A stretch of 64,000 nt of DNA from Leuconostoc kimchii IMSNU 11154. GTDB lineage: Bacteria; Bacillota; Bacilli; Lactobacillales; Lactobacillaceae. The position numbers and the translations under genes are program-made. Below, in pieces: positions 26,152-33,849 of this stretch (within the stretch, counting starts at the first letter, position 1; each line of letters opens with the position of its first letter). The DNA lies in NCBI RefSeq assembly GCF_000092505.1, contig NC_014136.1:930001-994000 (forward strand). Direction: 5' to 3'. The notes beneath the pieces are model-generated. The model saw nothing but the letters and a program-made list of their open reading frames with translations, was not told where the DNA came from and did no database searches.

Positions 26152-26619
26152 ATGAGCGAATTAAATTTAAATATCGAACCATTACAATTTAAAAATGTCG
26201 TTGTTGGTGTTGATGAGTCAGAACAAGGATACTTTGCTCTAGCCAATGCCATTCATCAAGCAAAAGAAGATGATGCAAATTTAATCATTGCGTCTGTGCT
26301 AGAGATGGGCGACTTATCAACAATTGATGCTTTACATTTGGGTGTCATAAAGGAAAAACGTGCTGAAATTGAAGATCATCTAGCTAAGTACAAGGCTTAC
26401 GCTGAGTCACAAGGTACTAAGCACGTGTCAACAATATTTGCTGATGGTGCTAAGGCAGGTGAAGCACTGCTACAGGAAGTTGTGCCTAAGGTTCATGCAG
26501 ATTTGATTATTGTTGGGGCCCATTCACGTGATGGGTTCTGGGAATCGCTAGGATCACAAGCTGCATATATTGCACGCCATGCTAAAATCTCATCAATGGT
26601 TGCGCGTAAAGCTAATTGA
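26152..26619 (+). CDS. Universal stress protein (UspA family)
   Basis: A 155-aa UspA-type protein. NVVVGVDESEQGYFALANAI forms the first strand and helix, and the ATP-binding G-2x-G-9x-G-S/T region appears as VGAHSRDGFWESLGSQAAYIARHA, which is altered (no canonical G-x9-GS), so nucleotide binding is uncertain. The ATG at 26152 has a TAGGAG site; the longer frame starts inside mntH. Cotranscription with mntH is likely, a pairing common in lactic acid bacteria. Confidence 0.85.
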   Translation: MSELNLNIEPLQFKNVVVGVDESEQGYFALANAIHQAKEDDANLIIASVLEMGDLSTIDALHLGVIKEKRAEIEDHLAKYKAYAESQGTKHVSTIFADGAKAGEALLQEVVPKVHADLIIVGAHSRDGFWESLGSQAAYIARHAKISSMVARKAN

Positions 26620-26659
26620 TATATGTTTTAAAAAATGGTTTGAAATTATTTTAAGCTTA

Positions 26660-26800
26660 AAAACACGAAAACCCGATGATCTATAAGATCTTCGGGTTTT
26701 TTATACGATTAATGCATGTTTGGGAGGAGAGAGATCATCGAGATTTCGTGTGCTGGTATGACGCCCCAGCAATGATACCATTCACAACCAATACCTACCT
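26660..26800 (-). ncRNA. Candidate minus-strand small RNA
   Basis: The minus strand reads: a Shine-Dalgarno-like AAAGGTAGG, a hairpin TGGTAT/ATACCA, an unpaired C/T-rich tract (TCTCTCCTCCC) complementary to ribosome-binding sites, then a terminator hairpin. This is the layout of trans-acting sRNAs. Two short frames (16 aa from a GTG, 26 aa from an ATG) are also open, so a peptide is possible. No clear minus-strand promoter was found. The remainder of 26801-26957 shows nothing else. Confidence 0.35.
26667..26703. terminator. Bidirectional terminator
   Basis: Inverted repeat AAAACCCGATGATC/GATCTTCGGGTTTT with T runs on both strands. It ends mntH-uspA on the + strand and the candidate minus-strand RNA on the other. 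Confidence 0.85.
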
Positions 26801-26957
26801 TTCTAAAACTTGTCGTTGTTTGAGATGACTTGTTTTATTATTAAGACTAATATAACGTTAACAGATTAAATCAGTATAAACATAAACAACAAATGATTGG
26901 TTTGAGTTATTAATGTGTTAGTTACAGCTTGGGTAATTCAATACTTGTCGGGCCTGT

Positions 26958-26963
26958 TATAAT
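26958..26963 (+). promoter_or_regulatory. -10 box of the arsR-type gene (leaderless transcript)
   Basis: TATAAT ends 6 nt before the ATG at 26970, so the expected transcription start falls on the start codon. No Shine-Dalgarno is present. The -35 is not convincing. Confidence 0.5.
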
Positions 26964-26969
26964 ATAGTT

Positions 26970-27266
26970 ATGGAAAAAGAAATTATTGAATTGGAACAAA
27001 TTTTCAAAATATTAGGTAATAAGCAACGCTTGACTATTCTTGAATTATTACGTGAGAGATCATATACTGTATCTGAAATTATCACGCTTTTAAATATGGA
27101 ACAATCTGCAGTTTCACATCAGTTAAAAATTCTTCGTGAAGCGGAATTAGTGAAAACGCAACGGCATGGACGTGAAATTGTTTATTGCTTGAGTGATTCG
27201 CATATTCTGATTTTACTAGATAATGCCTTGAAGCATGTCACCCATGTGTTTAATCATAATAATTAG
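26970..27266 (+). CDS. ArsR-family Zn/Co-sensing repressor (CzrA/SmtB type)
   Basis: Winged-helix repressor, 98 aa. The DNA-recognition helix region is MEQSAVSHQLKILREAELV. The C-terminal helix carries Asp-x-His-x10-His-x2-His (DSH...HVTH), exactly the alpha-5 zinc site of CzrA/SmtB proteins. No ELCVCDL-type alpha-3 cysteine motif is present. It probably controls the CDF exporter at 23473, which has a TGAA-N6-TTCA operator core. The ATG appears to be at the 5' end of the message (leaderless). Confidence 0.88.
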   Translation: MEKEIIELEQIFKILGNKQRLTILELLRERSYTVSEIITLLNMEQSAVSHQLKILREAELVKTQRHGREIVYCLSDSHILILLDNALKHVTHVFNHNN

Positions 27267-27337
27267 TCGGAAGGGTTGACGCCAGTTTATATATTTGGTA
27301 TCCTTATATAGTTGTAAAGACAGAAGATAAGATACTT

Positions 27338-27421
27338 GCCGTTGTGGCGGAATTGGCAGACGCGCTGGACTCAAAATCCAGTGGTGGCAACACCGTGTGG
27401 GTTCGACTCCCACCGACGGCA
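27338..27421 (+). tRNA. tRNA-Leu (CAA), copy 2
   Basis: An 84-nt gene identical to 907-990, anticodon CAA, class II variable arm. It stands alone with its own terminator. Confidence 0.95.
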
Positions 27422-27430
27422 TAAATAGAG

Positions 27431-27478
27431 AAAAGTGCTACGAACTTATGGACAACATAAATTCGTAGCACTTTTTTA
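27431..27478 (+). terminator. Terminator after tRNA-Leu copy 2
   Basis: Stem AAAAGTGCTACGAA/TTCGTAGCACTTTT with a 16-nt loop and T run. Confidence 0.85.
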
Positions 27479-27544
27479 TAATTCAATCGATAAGTCTAGT
27501 ATTTTAAAATGATACAGTGCTTAACGTCTATCAAAAAAGGGTAT

Positions 27545-27576
27545 AAAAAACCAAATCGCTAATATTTTGGTTTTTA
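27545..27576. terminator. Terminator after the small minus-strand gene
   Basis: Stem AAAAACCAAA/TTTGGTTTTT; the A tract of the 5' arm gives a T run on the minus strand. It lies 14 nt beyond the stop of the gene at 27590. Confidence 0.6.
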
Positions 27577-27589
27577 AAAACGCTAATAT

Positions 27590-27802
27590 TTATTTATTTG
27601 ACCAGCCTTGTGACTGAAAAGTAGTTAAAATCCGGTCGAATTCTAATATTTTCGTGTCGTTCGGTAATTGCTGGGCTAAATAAAAATCATCCCATAGTTG
27701 TTGAACGCTTACAGGTACGTGTTCAAATGATGTATCGCCAGTAGTTAGAGCGTAAGCTTCCCGGCTCCATTCTGTGGTGATGTTGTATTCTAATCCATTC
27801 AT
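27590..27802 (-). CDS. Hypothetical small protein (70 aa)
   Basis: Unrecognised acidic 70-aa protein starting MNGLEYNITTEWSREAY. The start at 27802 has a GAAGG site about 11 nt upstream; a longer frame adds a hydrophobic 18-residue stretch without a better site. There is no TM segment or known motif. The aromatic, acidic helix-rich middle (VQQLWDDFYLAQQLP) suggests a small folded protein. It is isolated, with its own terminator. Confidence 0.55.
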   Translation of the reverse strand: MNGLEYNITTEWSREAYALTTGDTSFEHVPVSVQQLWDDFYLAQQLPNDTKILEFDRILTTFQSQGWSNK

Positions 27803-28089
27803 TATGCTGTTTACCTTCAATAATAAAATTTTAGTTAGATATCTAATATAACACATAATTCAGCATACGACTATATATTGACCTCATCACGATAATAATG
27901 ATTTTTCATTATGCAATTATATGATGAATATTCTTATTTATGATTGAATTTATCAATATTAGCAATGTTATGATATATAAATAACTGTAATAAAATAACA
28001 ATTCAGTGTTGTTAATAAATTAAATTAAAATGATGTTTAATCTAATTAAAAAATACAAATCAACTTTGATAGTCAGTCAACATAAAACG
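27803..28089. other. AT-rich intergenic stretch
   Basis: Very AT-rich, full of stops in all frames. No gene, tRNA or clear repeat seen. It probably contains the promoter of the minus-strand 70-aa gene. Confidence 0.5.
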
Positions 28090-28251
28090 ATTAACCACCA
28101 ATAAATAAAAACTATCACATGAGTTTCATCTAAATGAGTCTCCGTGATAGTCCTTCTGCAATCGTTTCGACCGCTTTTCCGTTAAGCGGCCAAAACAATT
28201 GAGATATTTCGATTTGAATGACTCAAAAGTTATGACCCCCTTTCCTAGATT
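28090..28251 (-). ncRNA. Candidate minus-strand small RNA or peptide transcript (~160 nt)
   Basis: A good minus-strand promoter (TTGATT at 28286-28281, 17-bp spacer, TATGAT at 28263-28258) predicts a start near 28251. A strong terminator follows (AACTATCAC/GTGATAGTT, 28109-28152, then T run). Between lie an AGGAAAGGGGG Shine-Dalgarno and a GC hairpin (CCGCTT/AAGCGG). A TTG-started 14-codon frame (28226-28182, MSHSNRNISIVLAA) follows the Shine-Dalgarno at 9 nt. The family is not recognised. Confidence 0.5.
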
Positions 28252-28257
28252 ACCTAA

Positions 28258-28286
28258 ATCATACAACGTAAATCATTAAAAATCAA
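28258..28286 (-). promoter_or_regulatory. Promoter of the minus-strand transcript
   Basis: TTGATT, 17-bp spacer, TATGAT on the minus strand. Confidence 0.6.
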
Positions 28287-28389
28287 TAAAATATTGCTAA
28301 CAAGTTTGATATAATGAAGATAGTGTATGATAGTGTGCTACAAAGAACGAATATGACACGTTACATGTGAATGATATCAGGGATAATTA

Positions 28390-28473
28390 GTGGTAGAAAA
28401 CTTGAAAATTAGGCTTTTTTCAGGTATTCTAATATTAGTTGTAATTAGCGCTTTTTGTGCTGCACAAACTTGA
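28390..28473 (+). CDS. Possible 27-aa membrane peptide before rsmG
   Basis: A GTG-started frame with AGGGAT about 8 nt upstream encodes VVENLKIRLF followed by a continuous hydrophobic stretch (SGILILVVISAFCAAQ). It ends 2 nt before the GGAG site region of rsmG. It may be a small membrane protein or a leader that couples to rsmG. No homologue is known to me. Confidence 0.3.
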   Translation: MVENLKIRLFSGILILVVISAFCAAQT

Positions 28474-28487
28474 AACGGAGCAAAAAA

Positions 28488-29207
28488 TTGACAGTTGAAG
28501 CGTTTATTTTAGCATTAAAAGAAGCTGGTATTACTTTAACAGATCAACAAATCAGACAATTTGAACAATATTTTAATTTATTAGTGGCTAGAAATGAGCA
28601 AGTTAACTTGACAGCCATTACTGAAAAAGATGATGTCTATCTCAAACACTTTTATGACTCACTCACTGTATTGTTCTATGAAAAAAAATTAAAGGTACCT
28701 GGGAAAACGTTAATTGATATTGGAACAGGTGCAGGGTTCCCATCATTACCTTTAAAAATTGTTTTGCCAGATTTGCAGATAACCATGGTTGATTCATTGC
28801 AAAAGCGTGTCAATTTTTTGCAAGAGGTTGTCACAGAATTAGGCTTATCTCATGTTGAAATTGTTCATGGTCGAGCTGAAGACATTGGACAAAAGCCCAA
28901 GTATCGCGAACAATTTGATTATGCTACAGCTCGTGCTGTCGCGCGAACAAGTGTATTGGCTGAATATACGCTACCGTTTGTTAAAATTGGTGGTCAATTC
29001 TTGGTTATGAAGGGGTCCGCTGCACAACAAGAACTGGTAGATGGTCAAAAAGCGCTTGTCACCTTAGGCGGTACTTTACAAAGTGACTTTGAGTTTACGT
29101 TACCAAACGGGGATACGCGTTCTATTCAAATTGTTGACAAAACCAAAAAAACACCAAAGCAATATCCAAGACAGGCCGGTACGCCTAATAGAAAACCGAT
29201 TGGATAA
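28488..29207 (+). CDS. rsmG: 16S rRNA (guanine-527 N7)-methyltransferase
   Basis: SAM-dependent enzyme (GidB) that methylates G527 of 16S rRNA. The SAM motif is LIDIGTGAGFPSLPLKI; VDSLQKRVNFL and the TARAVARTSVLAEY motif follow. I chose TTG 28488, which has CGGAG 7 nt upstream and gives 239 aa, the family length; the frame from 28455 lacks a site. The C-terminus (KKTPKQYPRQAGTPNRKPIG) is typical. It is followed by parA-parB, as near many chromosome origins. Confidence 0.95.
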   Translation: MTVEAFILALKEAGITLTDQQIRQFEQYFNLLVARNEQVNLTAITEKDDVYLKHFYDSLTVLFYEKKLKVPGKTLIDIGTGAGFPSLPLKIVLPDLQITMVDSLQKRVNFLQEVVTELGLSHVEIVHGRAEDIGQKPKYREQFDYATARAVARTSVLAEYTLPFVKIGGQFLVMKGSAAQQELVDGQKALVTLGGTLQSDFEFTLPNGDTRSIQIVDKTKKTPKQYPRQAGTPNRKPIG

Positions 29208-29285
29208 ACGTCTAAATATTAAATTGTTACAAATATTTTGATAAAGCATCGCCAGATATATTGACAGAAAGGACGTCAAAACGAC

Positions 29286-30047
29286 ATGGCACAAATCATT
29301 GCATTAGCCAACCAAAAAGGTGGCGTCGGAAAAACAACCACCAGTGTCAACTTAGGAGCAGCACTTGCTCAAGCTGGTAAGCGTGTTTTACTTGTAGATA
29401 TTGATGCACAGGGTAACGCAACGAGTGGCTCTGGTGTCGATAAATCGGAATTAGAACGTGATAGTTATGACGTCATAGTTGACCTTGTACCCATACGTGA
29501 TGTGATTGTTCCTACAGATAACTACGATCTCATGCCTGCTACTATCCAGCTGTCAGGTGCTGAAATTGAATTAGCTGGTCAAGAAAAACGTGAGTATCGA
29601 TTAAAAAAGGCATTAGCAGCCGTTGATGATGATTATGATTTCATTTTGATCGATAACCCACCTGCATTGGGCTTACTAACAGTGAATGCATTTACAGCAG
29701 CAAATGCTATCTTAATTCCTGTGCAAACTGAATTTTATGCACTAGAAGGATTGGGCCAATTATTGAATACAATTGAACTTGTAAGAAAGCAATTCAATCC
29801 CGAGTTAGATATTTCTGGTATTTTATTGACCATGTATGACGGTCGAACTAACTTAGCCAAACAAGTTTCAGAAGAAGTGCGTAATTATTTTGGTAGCAAG
29901 GTCTACACAACAGTTATTCCACGTTCAGTTAGATTGAGTGAGGCACCTTCTTATGGACAGGCAATTATTGACTTTGATCCACGTTCAGTAGGCGCGCAAG
30001 TTTATAATGAGCTGGCGCAGGAGGTATTGAAACAATATGGCAATTAA
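29286..30047 (+). CDS. parA: Chromosome partitioning ATPase ParA/Soj
   Basis: Walker-type ATPase of 253 aa with the deviant Walker A KGGVGKTTTSVNLG, Walker A' VDIDAQGNAT and Walker B FILIDNPPALG. It works with ParB to separate chromosome origins and may influence replication initiation. The C-terminal parB overlap of 11 bp indicates coupling. There is no long N-terminal HTH domain, so this is the chromosomal Soj type rather than a P1-plasmid type. Confidence 0.95.
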   Translation: MAQIIALANQKGGVGKTTTSVNLGAALAQAGKRVLLVDIDAQGNATSGSGVDKSELERDSYDVIVDLVPIRDVIVPTDNYDLMPATIQLSGAEIELAGQEKREYRLKKALAAVDDDYDFILIDNPPALGLLTVNAFTAANAILIPVQTEFYALEGLGQLLNTIELVRKQFNPELDISGILLTMYDGRTNLAKQVSEEVRNYFGSKVYTTVIPRSVRLSEAPSYGQAIIDFDPRSVGAQVYNELAQEVLKQYGN

Positions 30048-30936
30048 AAAAGGTGGCCTTGGCAAGGGTTTAGGCGGATTATTTAACGCCAATAATGTAA
30101 CTGAAGAGGCATTAGAGCATACAAAGGCGGTCACCAAGCAGGCGACTGCGACTGAACAGGTGGTGCGTATTAATTTGGTTGATGTTGAAGCCAACCCCTT
30201 TCAACCACGTCACCGGTTTAATGATGAGCGGCTAGAAGAATTATCTCGTTCTATTAAGCAAAATGGTGTTTTAACACCTATTATTGTTCGTAAGCATGAC
30301 CGTGGGTATCAGATTATTGCTGGTGAACGTCGTGTCCGTGCATCTAAATTAGCTGAACTAACTTATATTAGCGCAATTGTGCGCGAGGTTGATGATGACA
30401 CGATGGCCGCAATTGCTTTAATTGAAAACTTGCAGCGTGATGATTTAGATGTGATTGAAGAGGCGCAAGCTTATGATAATTTAATGCAGCAATTACATTT
30501 GACACAAGCCCAAGTTGCTGAAAAAGTTGGCAAGGAACGTACAACCGTTGCCAATGCGTTGCGCCTACTTAAATTGCCACAATCCGTGCAAGAATTGGTA
30601 GAAAAAGGTGACTTGTCCATGGGCCACGCCCGCGCTTTGCTTGGTTTAAAATCAAAAGCAAAGCTAGAGGAGGTGGCACAGTTAATCATTACACGTCATC
30701 TAAATGTGCGACAAGTAGAGTCTTTAGTGAGACAAATAAATAATGGTACGACTGAAAAAAATGAGAAAGTAGTGTCACCTTATATAACGTCACTGGCAAC
30801 GCAACTGGAGGAAAAGTTTGGCACAAAGGTTAACGTCAATGTTGGTAATAAGGGTCATGGTAAAATTGAAATTAGCTATTTGTCCAATGATGATTTAAGT
30901 CGGATTTTGAATTTACTAGATATTGAGGTTGATTAG
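30037..30936 (+). CDS. parB: Chromosome partitioning protein ParB/Spo0J
   Basis: Centromere-binding protein of 299 aa. The N-terminal KKGGLGKGLGGLF binds ParA, the CTPase motifs are NPFQPRHRF and IIAGERRVRASKLA, a HTH domain follows (TQAQVAEKVGKERTTVANALRLL), and the C-terminus is the dimerisation domain. It overlaps parA. No near-consensus parS site was found nearby. Confidence 0.95.
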   Translation: MAIKKGGLGKGLGGLFNANNVTEEALEHTKAVTKQATATEQVVRINLVDVEANPFQPRHRFNDERLEELSRSIKQNGVLTPIIVRKHDRGYQIIAGERRVRASKLAELTYISAIVREVDDDTMAAIALIENLQRDDLDVIEEAQAYDNLMQQLHLTQAQVAEKVGKERTTVANALRLLKLPQSVQELVEKGDLSMGHARALLGLKSKAKLEEVAQLIITRHLNVRQVESLVRQINNGTTEKNEKVVSPYITSLATQLEEKFGTKVNVNVGNKGHGKIEISYLSNDDLSRILNLLDIEVD

Positions 30937-30937
30937 T

Positions 30938-31141
30938 ATGGCCGAGGCAATCGATTATAAATTACAAGATATCGTAGAAATGAAAAAGCCACATGCATGC
31001 GGTACTAACGCTTGGAGGATAACGCGCGTTGGTGCTGACATTAAGCTGACATGTACAAATTGTGGCCGTGGTATTATGATGTCTCGCTTTGATTTTAATA
31101 AGCGATTAAAGAAAGTTTTAGTATCTGCTGAAACAAATTAG
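30938..31141 (+). CDS. DUF951 (YyzM-like) small protein
   Basis: A 67-aa protein of the DUF951 family commonly found after parB in Firmicutes. The pattern is visible: VEMKKPHACGTNAWRITRVGADIKL, then CTNCGRGIMMSRFDFNKRLK. Cys residues in HACG and CTNC suggest a zinc-ribbon-like fold. ATG 30938 lies 1 nt after the parB stop and has a GAGG site. Function unknown; possibly nucleic acid binding. Confidence 0.85.
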   Translation: MAEAIDYKLQDIVEMKKPHACGTNAWRITRVGADIKLTCTNCGRGIMMSRFDFNKRLKKVLVSAETN

Positions 31142-31278
31142 CAGTTTTGGTTTAGGAAAGGAAACGTGCTCCAAGTAGCAAACGATTGTTGTTCTCATTT
31201 TTCTAGATGAAGGTATTATTTTCAGTAGTAAAATTGATGATGTTTATGGCAGTCGGTTACTTGTCACACATTAAAATT

Positions 31279-32379
31279 ATGGCACTTACAGCAGGAATTG
31301 TTGGTCTTCCAAACGTCGGTAAATCAACGTTATTTAATGCAATTACGCAAGCAGGCGCAGAAATGGCTAATTATCCATTTGCGACGATTGAACCAAATGT
31401 GGGGATGGTTGAAGTTCCTGATGATCGATTGGCTCGTATCCAAGAGATTGAACCTGCCGATAAAATTATTCCGACTACTTTTGAATTTACCGATATTGCT
31501 GGTATTGTAAAAGGTGCCTCACAGGGTGAAGGACTCGGGAACAAATTTTTAGAAAATATCAGGCAAGTTAATGCTATTATTCATGTTGTTCGTGCCTTTG
31601 ATGGTGACGATATTATTCATGTGAATGGTATTGTTAATCCATTAGATGATATTGATACAATCAATACGGAGCTTATTCTTGCTGATCTTGAGACAATTGA
31701 CAAGCGGTACAGTAAGGTTGCTCGTGCGGCCAAGGGTGCAGACAAAGCTGCTAAAGCAGAATTTTCCGTGTTAGAAAAAATCAAGCCAGCATTAGAAGCT
31801 GGAAAATCTGTCCGGACCCTTGATTTTACTGATGAGGAACAAAAAATTGTTAAGGGCTTATTTTTGTTAACAACGAAACCAGTACTGTATGTTGCTAATT
31901 TAGCAGAAGATGATATGGCTGATCCTGAAGCATCTAAGTATTTTAATGATATTAAAACATTTGCTGCGACTGAAGGTGCAGAAGTTATTGGTTTGTCTGC
32001 TAGCGCAGAGGAAGAAATTGCACAGTTGGCAGATGAGGATAAGGCTGAATTCTTAGAAATGGCTGGCGTTACAGAGCCTGGATTAAATAAATTAATTCGA
32101 GCGGCCTATCATTTATTGAATTTACGTACTTTTTTTACTGCTGGCGGGAAAGAAACGCGTGCTTGGACATTTAAATCTGGTATGAAAGCACCACAAGCTG
32201 CTGGTGTCATTCATTCAGATTTTGAACGTGGCTTTATTCGTGCAGAAACAATAGCTTTTGATGATCTAGATCGTCTAGGATCAGTTAAAGCCGTTAAAGA
32301 AGCAGGTAAATTACGTTCAGAAGGTAAAGAATACATTGTTAATGATGGCGACATCATTGAATTTAGATTTAATGTTTAA
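31279..32379 (+). CDS. ychF: Redox-regulated ATPase YchF (Obg-related)
   Basis: P-loop protein of the TRAFAC class, ribosome-associated, with an ATP preference in known members. G1 is GLPNVGKST, the switch II region is DIAGIVKGASQGEGLGNKF, and the C-terminal TGS-like domain is TFFTAGGKETRAW ... NDGDIIEFRFNV. The conserved family start is MALTAGIVGLP at 31279 (366 aa), but no Shine-Dalgarno precedes it. A longer frame from 31207 would add 24 mostly hydrophobic residues, atypical for YchF. The start is therefore inferred from the family. Confidence 0.92.
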   Translation: MALTAGIVGLPNVGKSTLFNAITQAGAEMANYPFATIEPNVGMVEVPDDRLARIQEIEPADKIIPTTFEFTDIAGIVKGASQGEGLGNKFLENIRQVNAIIHVVRAFDGDDIIHVNGIVNPLDDIDTINTELILADLETIDKRYSKVARAAKGADKAAKAEFSVLEKIKPALEAGKSVRTLDFTDEEQKIVKGLFLLTTKPVLYVANLAEDDMADPEASKYFNDIKTFAATEGAEVIGLSASAEEEIAQLADEDKAEFLEMAGVTEPGLNKLIRAAYHLLNLRTFFTAGGKETRAWTFKSGMKAPQAAGVIHSDFERGFIRAETIAFDDLDRLGSVKAVKEAGKLRSEGKEYIVNDGDIIEFRFNV

Positions 32380-32442
32380 ATCACTTAAACCTAGAGTAAC
32401 TTTACCTAAACATCATCAATGTATATCCTTGGAGGAAGCAAA

Positions 32443-33147
32443 ATGTCAGAAGAAAAACAGCATTTGACAAATAAAAATGAAGATTTTATATTTCGTTTTA
32501 AAAGATTACTTGCCCAAAATGGTCAACTATCTGGTGAAAAAATAGACGAAATTACTACTGAGGTTGAGCAACGATTATTGAGTGCCCAAGGAACTGGAAA
32601 AACTGCAGCACAGTTATTTGGGACACCGACTCAAGCAGTTCAACAGTACTTAGATCCACGTAATAATACTAAAAAACTACATGAATATAAGTTTTGGAAT
32701 TTAGCGTTAGATACGTCGCTTGCTATATTAATGTTGTTTTTGGCTGTTTTTGGGGTGTCCTTATTCTTCTCAAAAAATGCCAATAATCAGGGCGCGGGCA
32801 TTGTGTCGTTAATTTTGATTTCGGCACTTGGTGGATCAATTTATACGGCAGTCGTTGTGAAGCTAACACCTAACCCAAAAGGCAAACAACAAGCTAATGC
32901 TAAAAGCAATCGTTGGTTGTACCTGATTGGTGCTGTCTTAGCCTGGTTAATTGGCTTTTTGGTTCTTGGTATGTTACCACCAATGATCAACCCAACACTG
33001 CCACCAGTAGTTTATATTGTTTTATTAGGTCTAGCTTATCTCCTTTTCCGTTGGAATCGGCAACAGTCGGGACTAAAAGGTGGTTTCTTAGCAATTAGTC
33101 AGTTATCACAGCAAGCACGTTTGGAAGCATCACAAGCCAAAAAGTAA
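32443..33147 (+). CDS. DUF1129-family membrane protein
   Basis: A 234-aa protein with an N-terminal helical cytoplasmic region (TNKNEDFIFRFKRLLA ... EVEQRLL, about 85 residues) that resembles the DUF1129 or DUF1700-like unit, then four TM helices. The start at 32443 follows a GGAGGAAG site; an upstream ATG at 32419 has none. It precedes the response regulator by 12 bp and is probably in the same operon. Function unknown. Confidence 0.75.
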   Translation: MSEEKQHLTNKNEDFIFRFKRLLAQNGQLSGEKIDEITTEVEQRLLSAQGTGKTAAQLFGTPTQAVQQYLDPRNNTKKLHEYKFWNLALDTSLAILMLFLAVFGVSLFFSKNANNQGAGIVSLILISALGGSIYTAVVVKLTPNPKGKQQANAKSNRWLYLIGAVLAWLIGFLVLGMLPPMINPTLPPVVYIVLLGLAYLLFRWNRQQSGLKGGFLAISQLSQQARLEASQAKK

Positions 33148-33159
33148 GAGGATCTGAAA

Positions 33160-33849
33160 ATGAAAATTTTAGTTGTCGACGATGATATTGAAATTGCTGA
33201 ATTACTTGAGATTTACCTTAAAAATGAAGGCTATGAGCCTATTATGGCAGTTGATGGCAAAGAAGCCTTGTCTAAGCTCAATACAAATCCAGACATCGCA
33301 TTAATGATTTTGGATGTGATGATGCCAAATATGAATGGTCTGGAAGTTGTAAAAGTCGTTCGTAAAGATAGTCGTATTCCAATTCTAATGTTATCAGCAA
33401 AGTCTGGTGATATGGATAAAATTCAAGGATTGATAACTGGTGCGGACGATTACGTTACTAAACCATTTAATCCACTGGAGGTTATGGCACGTGTTCGTTC
33501 TTTATTGCGCAGAGCAGAAAATTCAGTGCAAGACAAAACACCAGATGTGTTAGATATTGGCTCATTATTTATCAACAAAGATAGTCATGAAGTGAAAACA
33601 GCGGATGGTGATCTTGTTAACCTGACTGCCTTGGAATTTGGTATTTTATATTTGTTGGCATCGCATCCTAATCGTGTCTTTTCAGCAGATGATATTTTCG
33701 AACGTGTTTGGCAGCAAGAATCAGTTGTTTCTGCTAAAACAGTGATGGTTCACGTGTCACATTTACGGGATAAAATAGAAGAGGCAACGAGTGGCGATCA
33801 GGTTATTCAAACTGTATGGGGCGTTGGCTATAAGATTGAAGTAAGCTAA
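33160..33849 (+). CDS. OmpR-family response regulator (VanR-like)
   Basis: Two-domain regulator of 229 aa. The receiver has the phosphoacceptor Asp52 (LDVMMP), acidic DDD at residues 7-9, Lys near residue 101 (YVTKPF) and the conserved Ser in MLSAKSG. The winged-helix output ends with VWGVGYKIE. The overall sequence resembles VanR/PhoP types. It overlaps the histidine kinase gene by 1 bp and is followed by a D,D-carboxypeptidase gene, which suggests control of cell-wall D-Ala-D-Ala trimming; that is inference. Confidence 0.92.
   Translation: MKILVVDDDIEIAELLEIYLKNEGYEPIMAVDGKEALSKLNTNPDIALMILDVMMPNMNGLEVVKVVRKDSRIPILMLSAKSGDMDKIQGLITGADDYVTKPFNPLEVMARVRSLLRRAENSVQDKTPDVLDIGSLFINKDSHEVKTADGDLVNLTALEFGILYLLASHPNRVFSADDIFERVWQQESVVSAKTVMVHVSHLRDKIEEATSGDQVIQTVWGVGYKIEVS

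Noticed and set aside
28359..28374. Possible parS site near rsmG-parAB
   Set aside because: Only about 11 of 16 bases match the parS consensus TGTTTCACGTGAAACA. parS sites are usually much closer to consensus.
31207..31278. N-terminal extension of YchF with a hydrophobic stretch
   Set aside because: The conserved family start is at 31279 and no ribosome site supports the extension, although none supports 31279 either.
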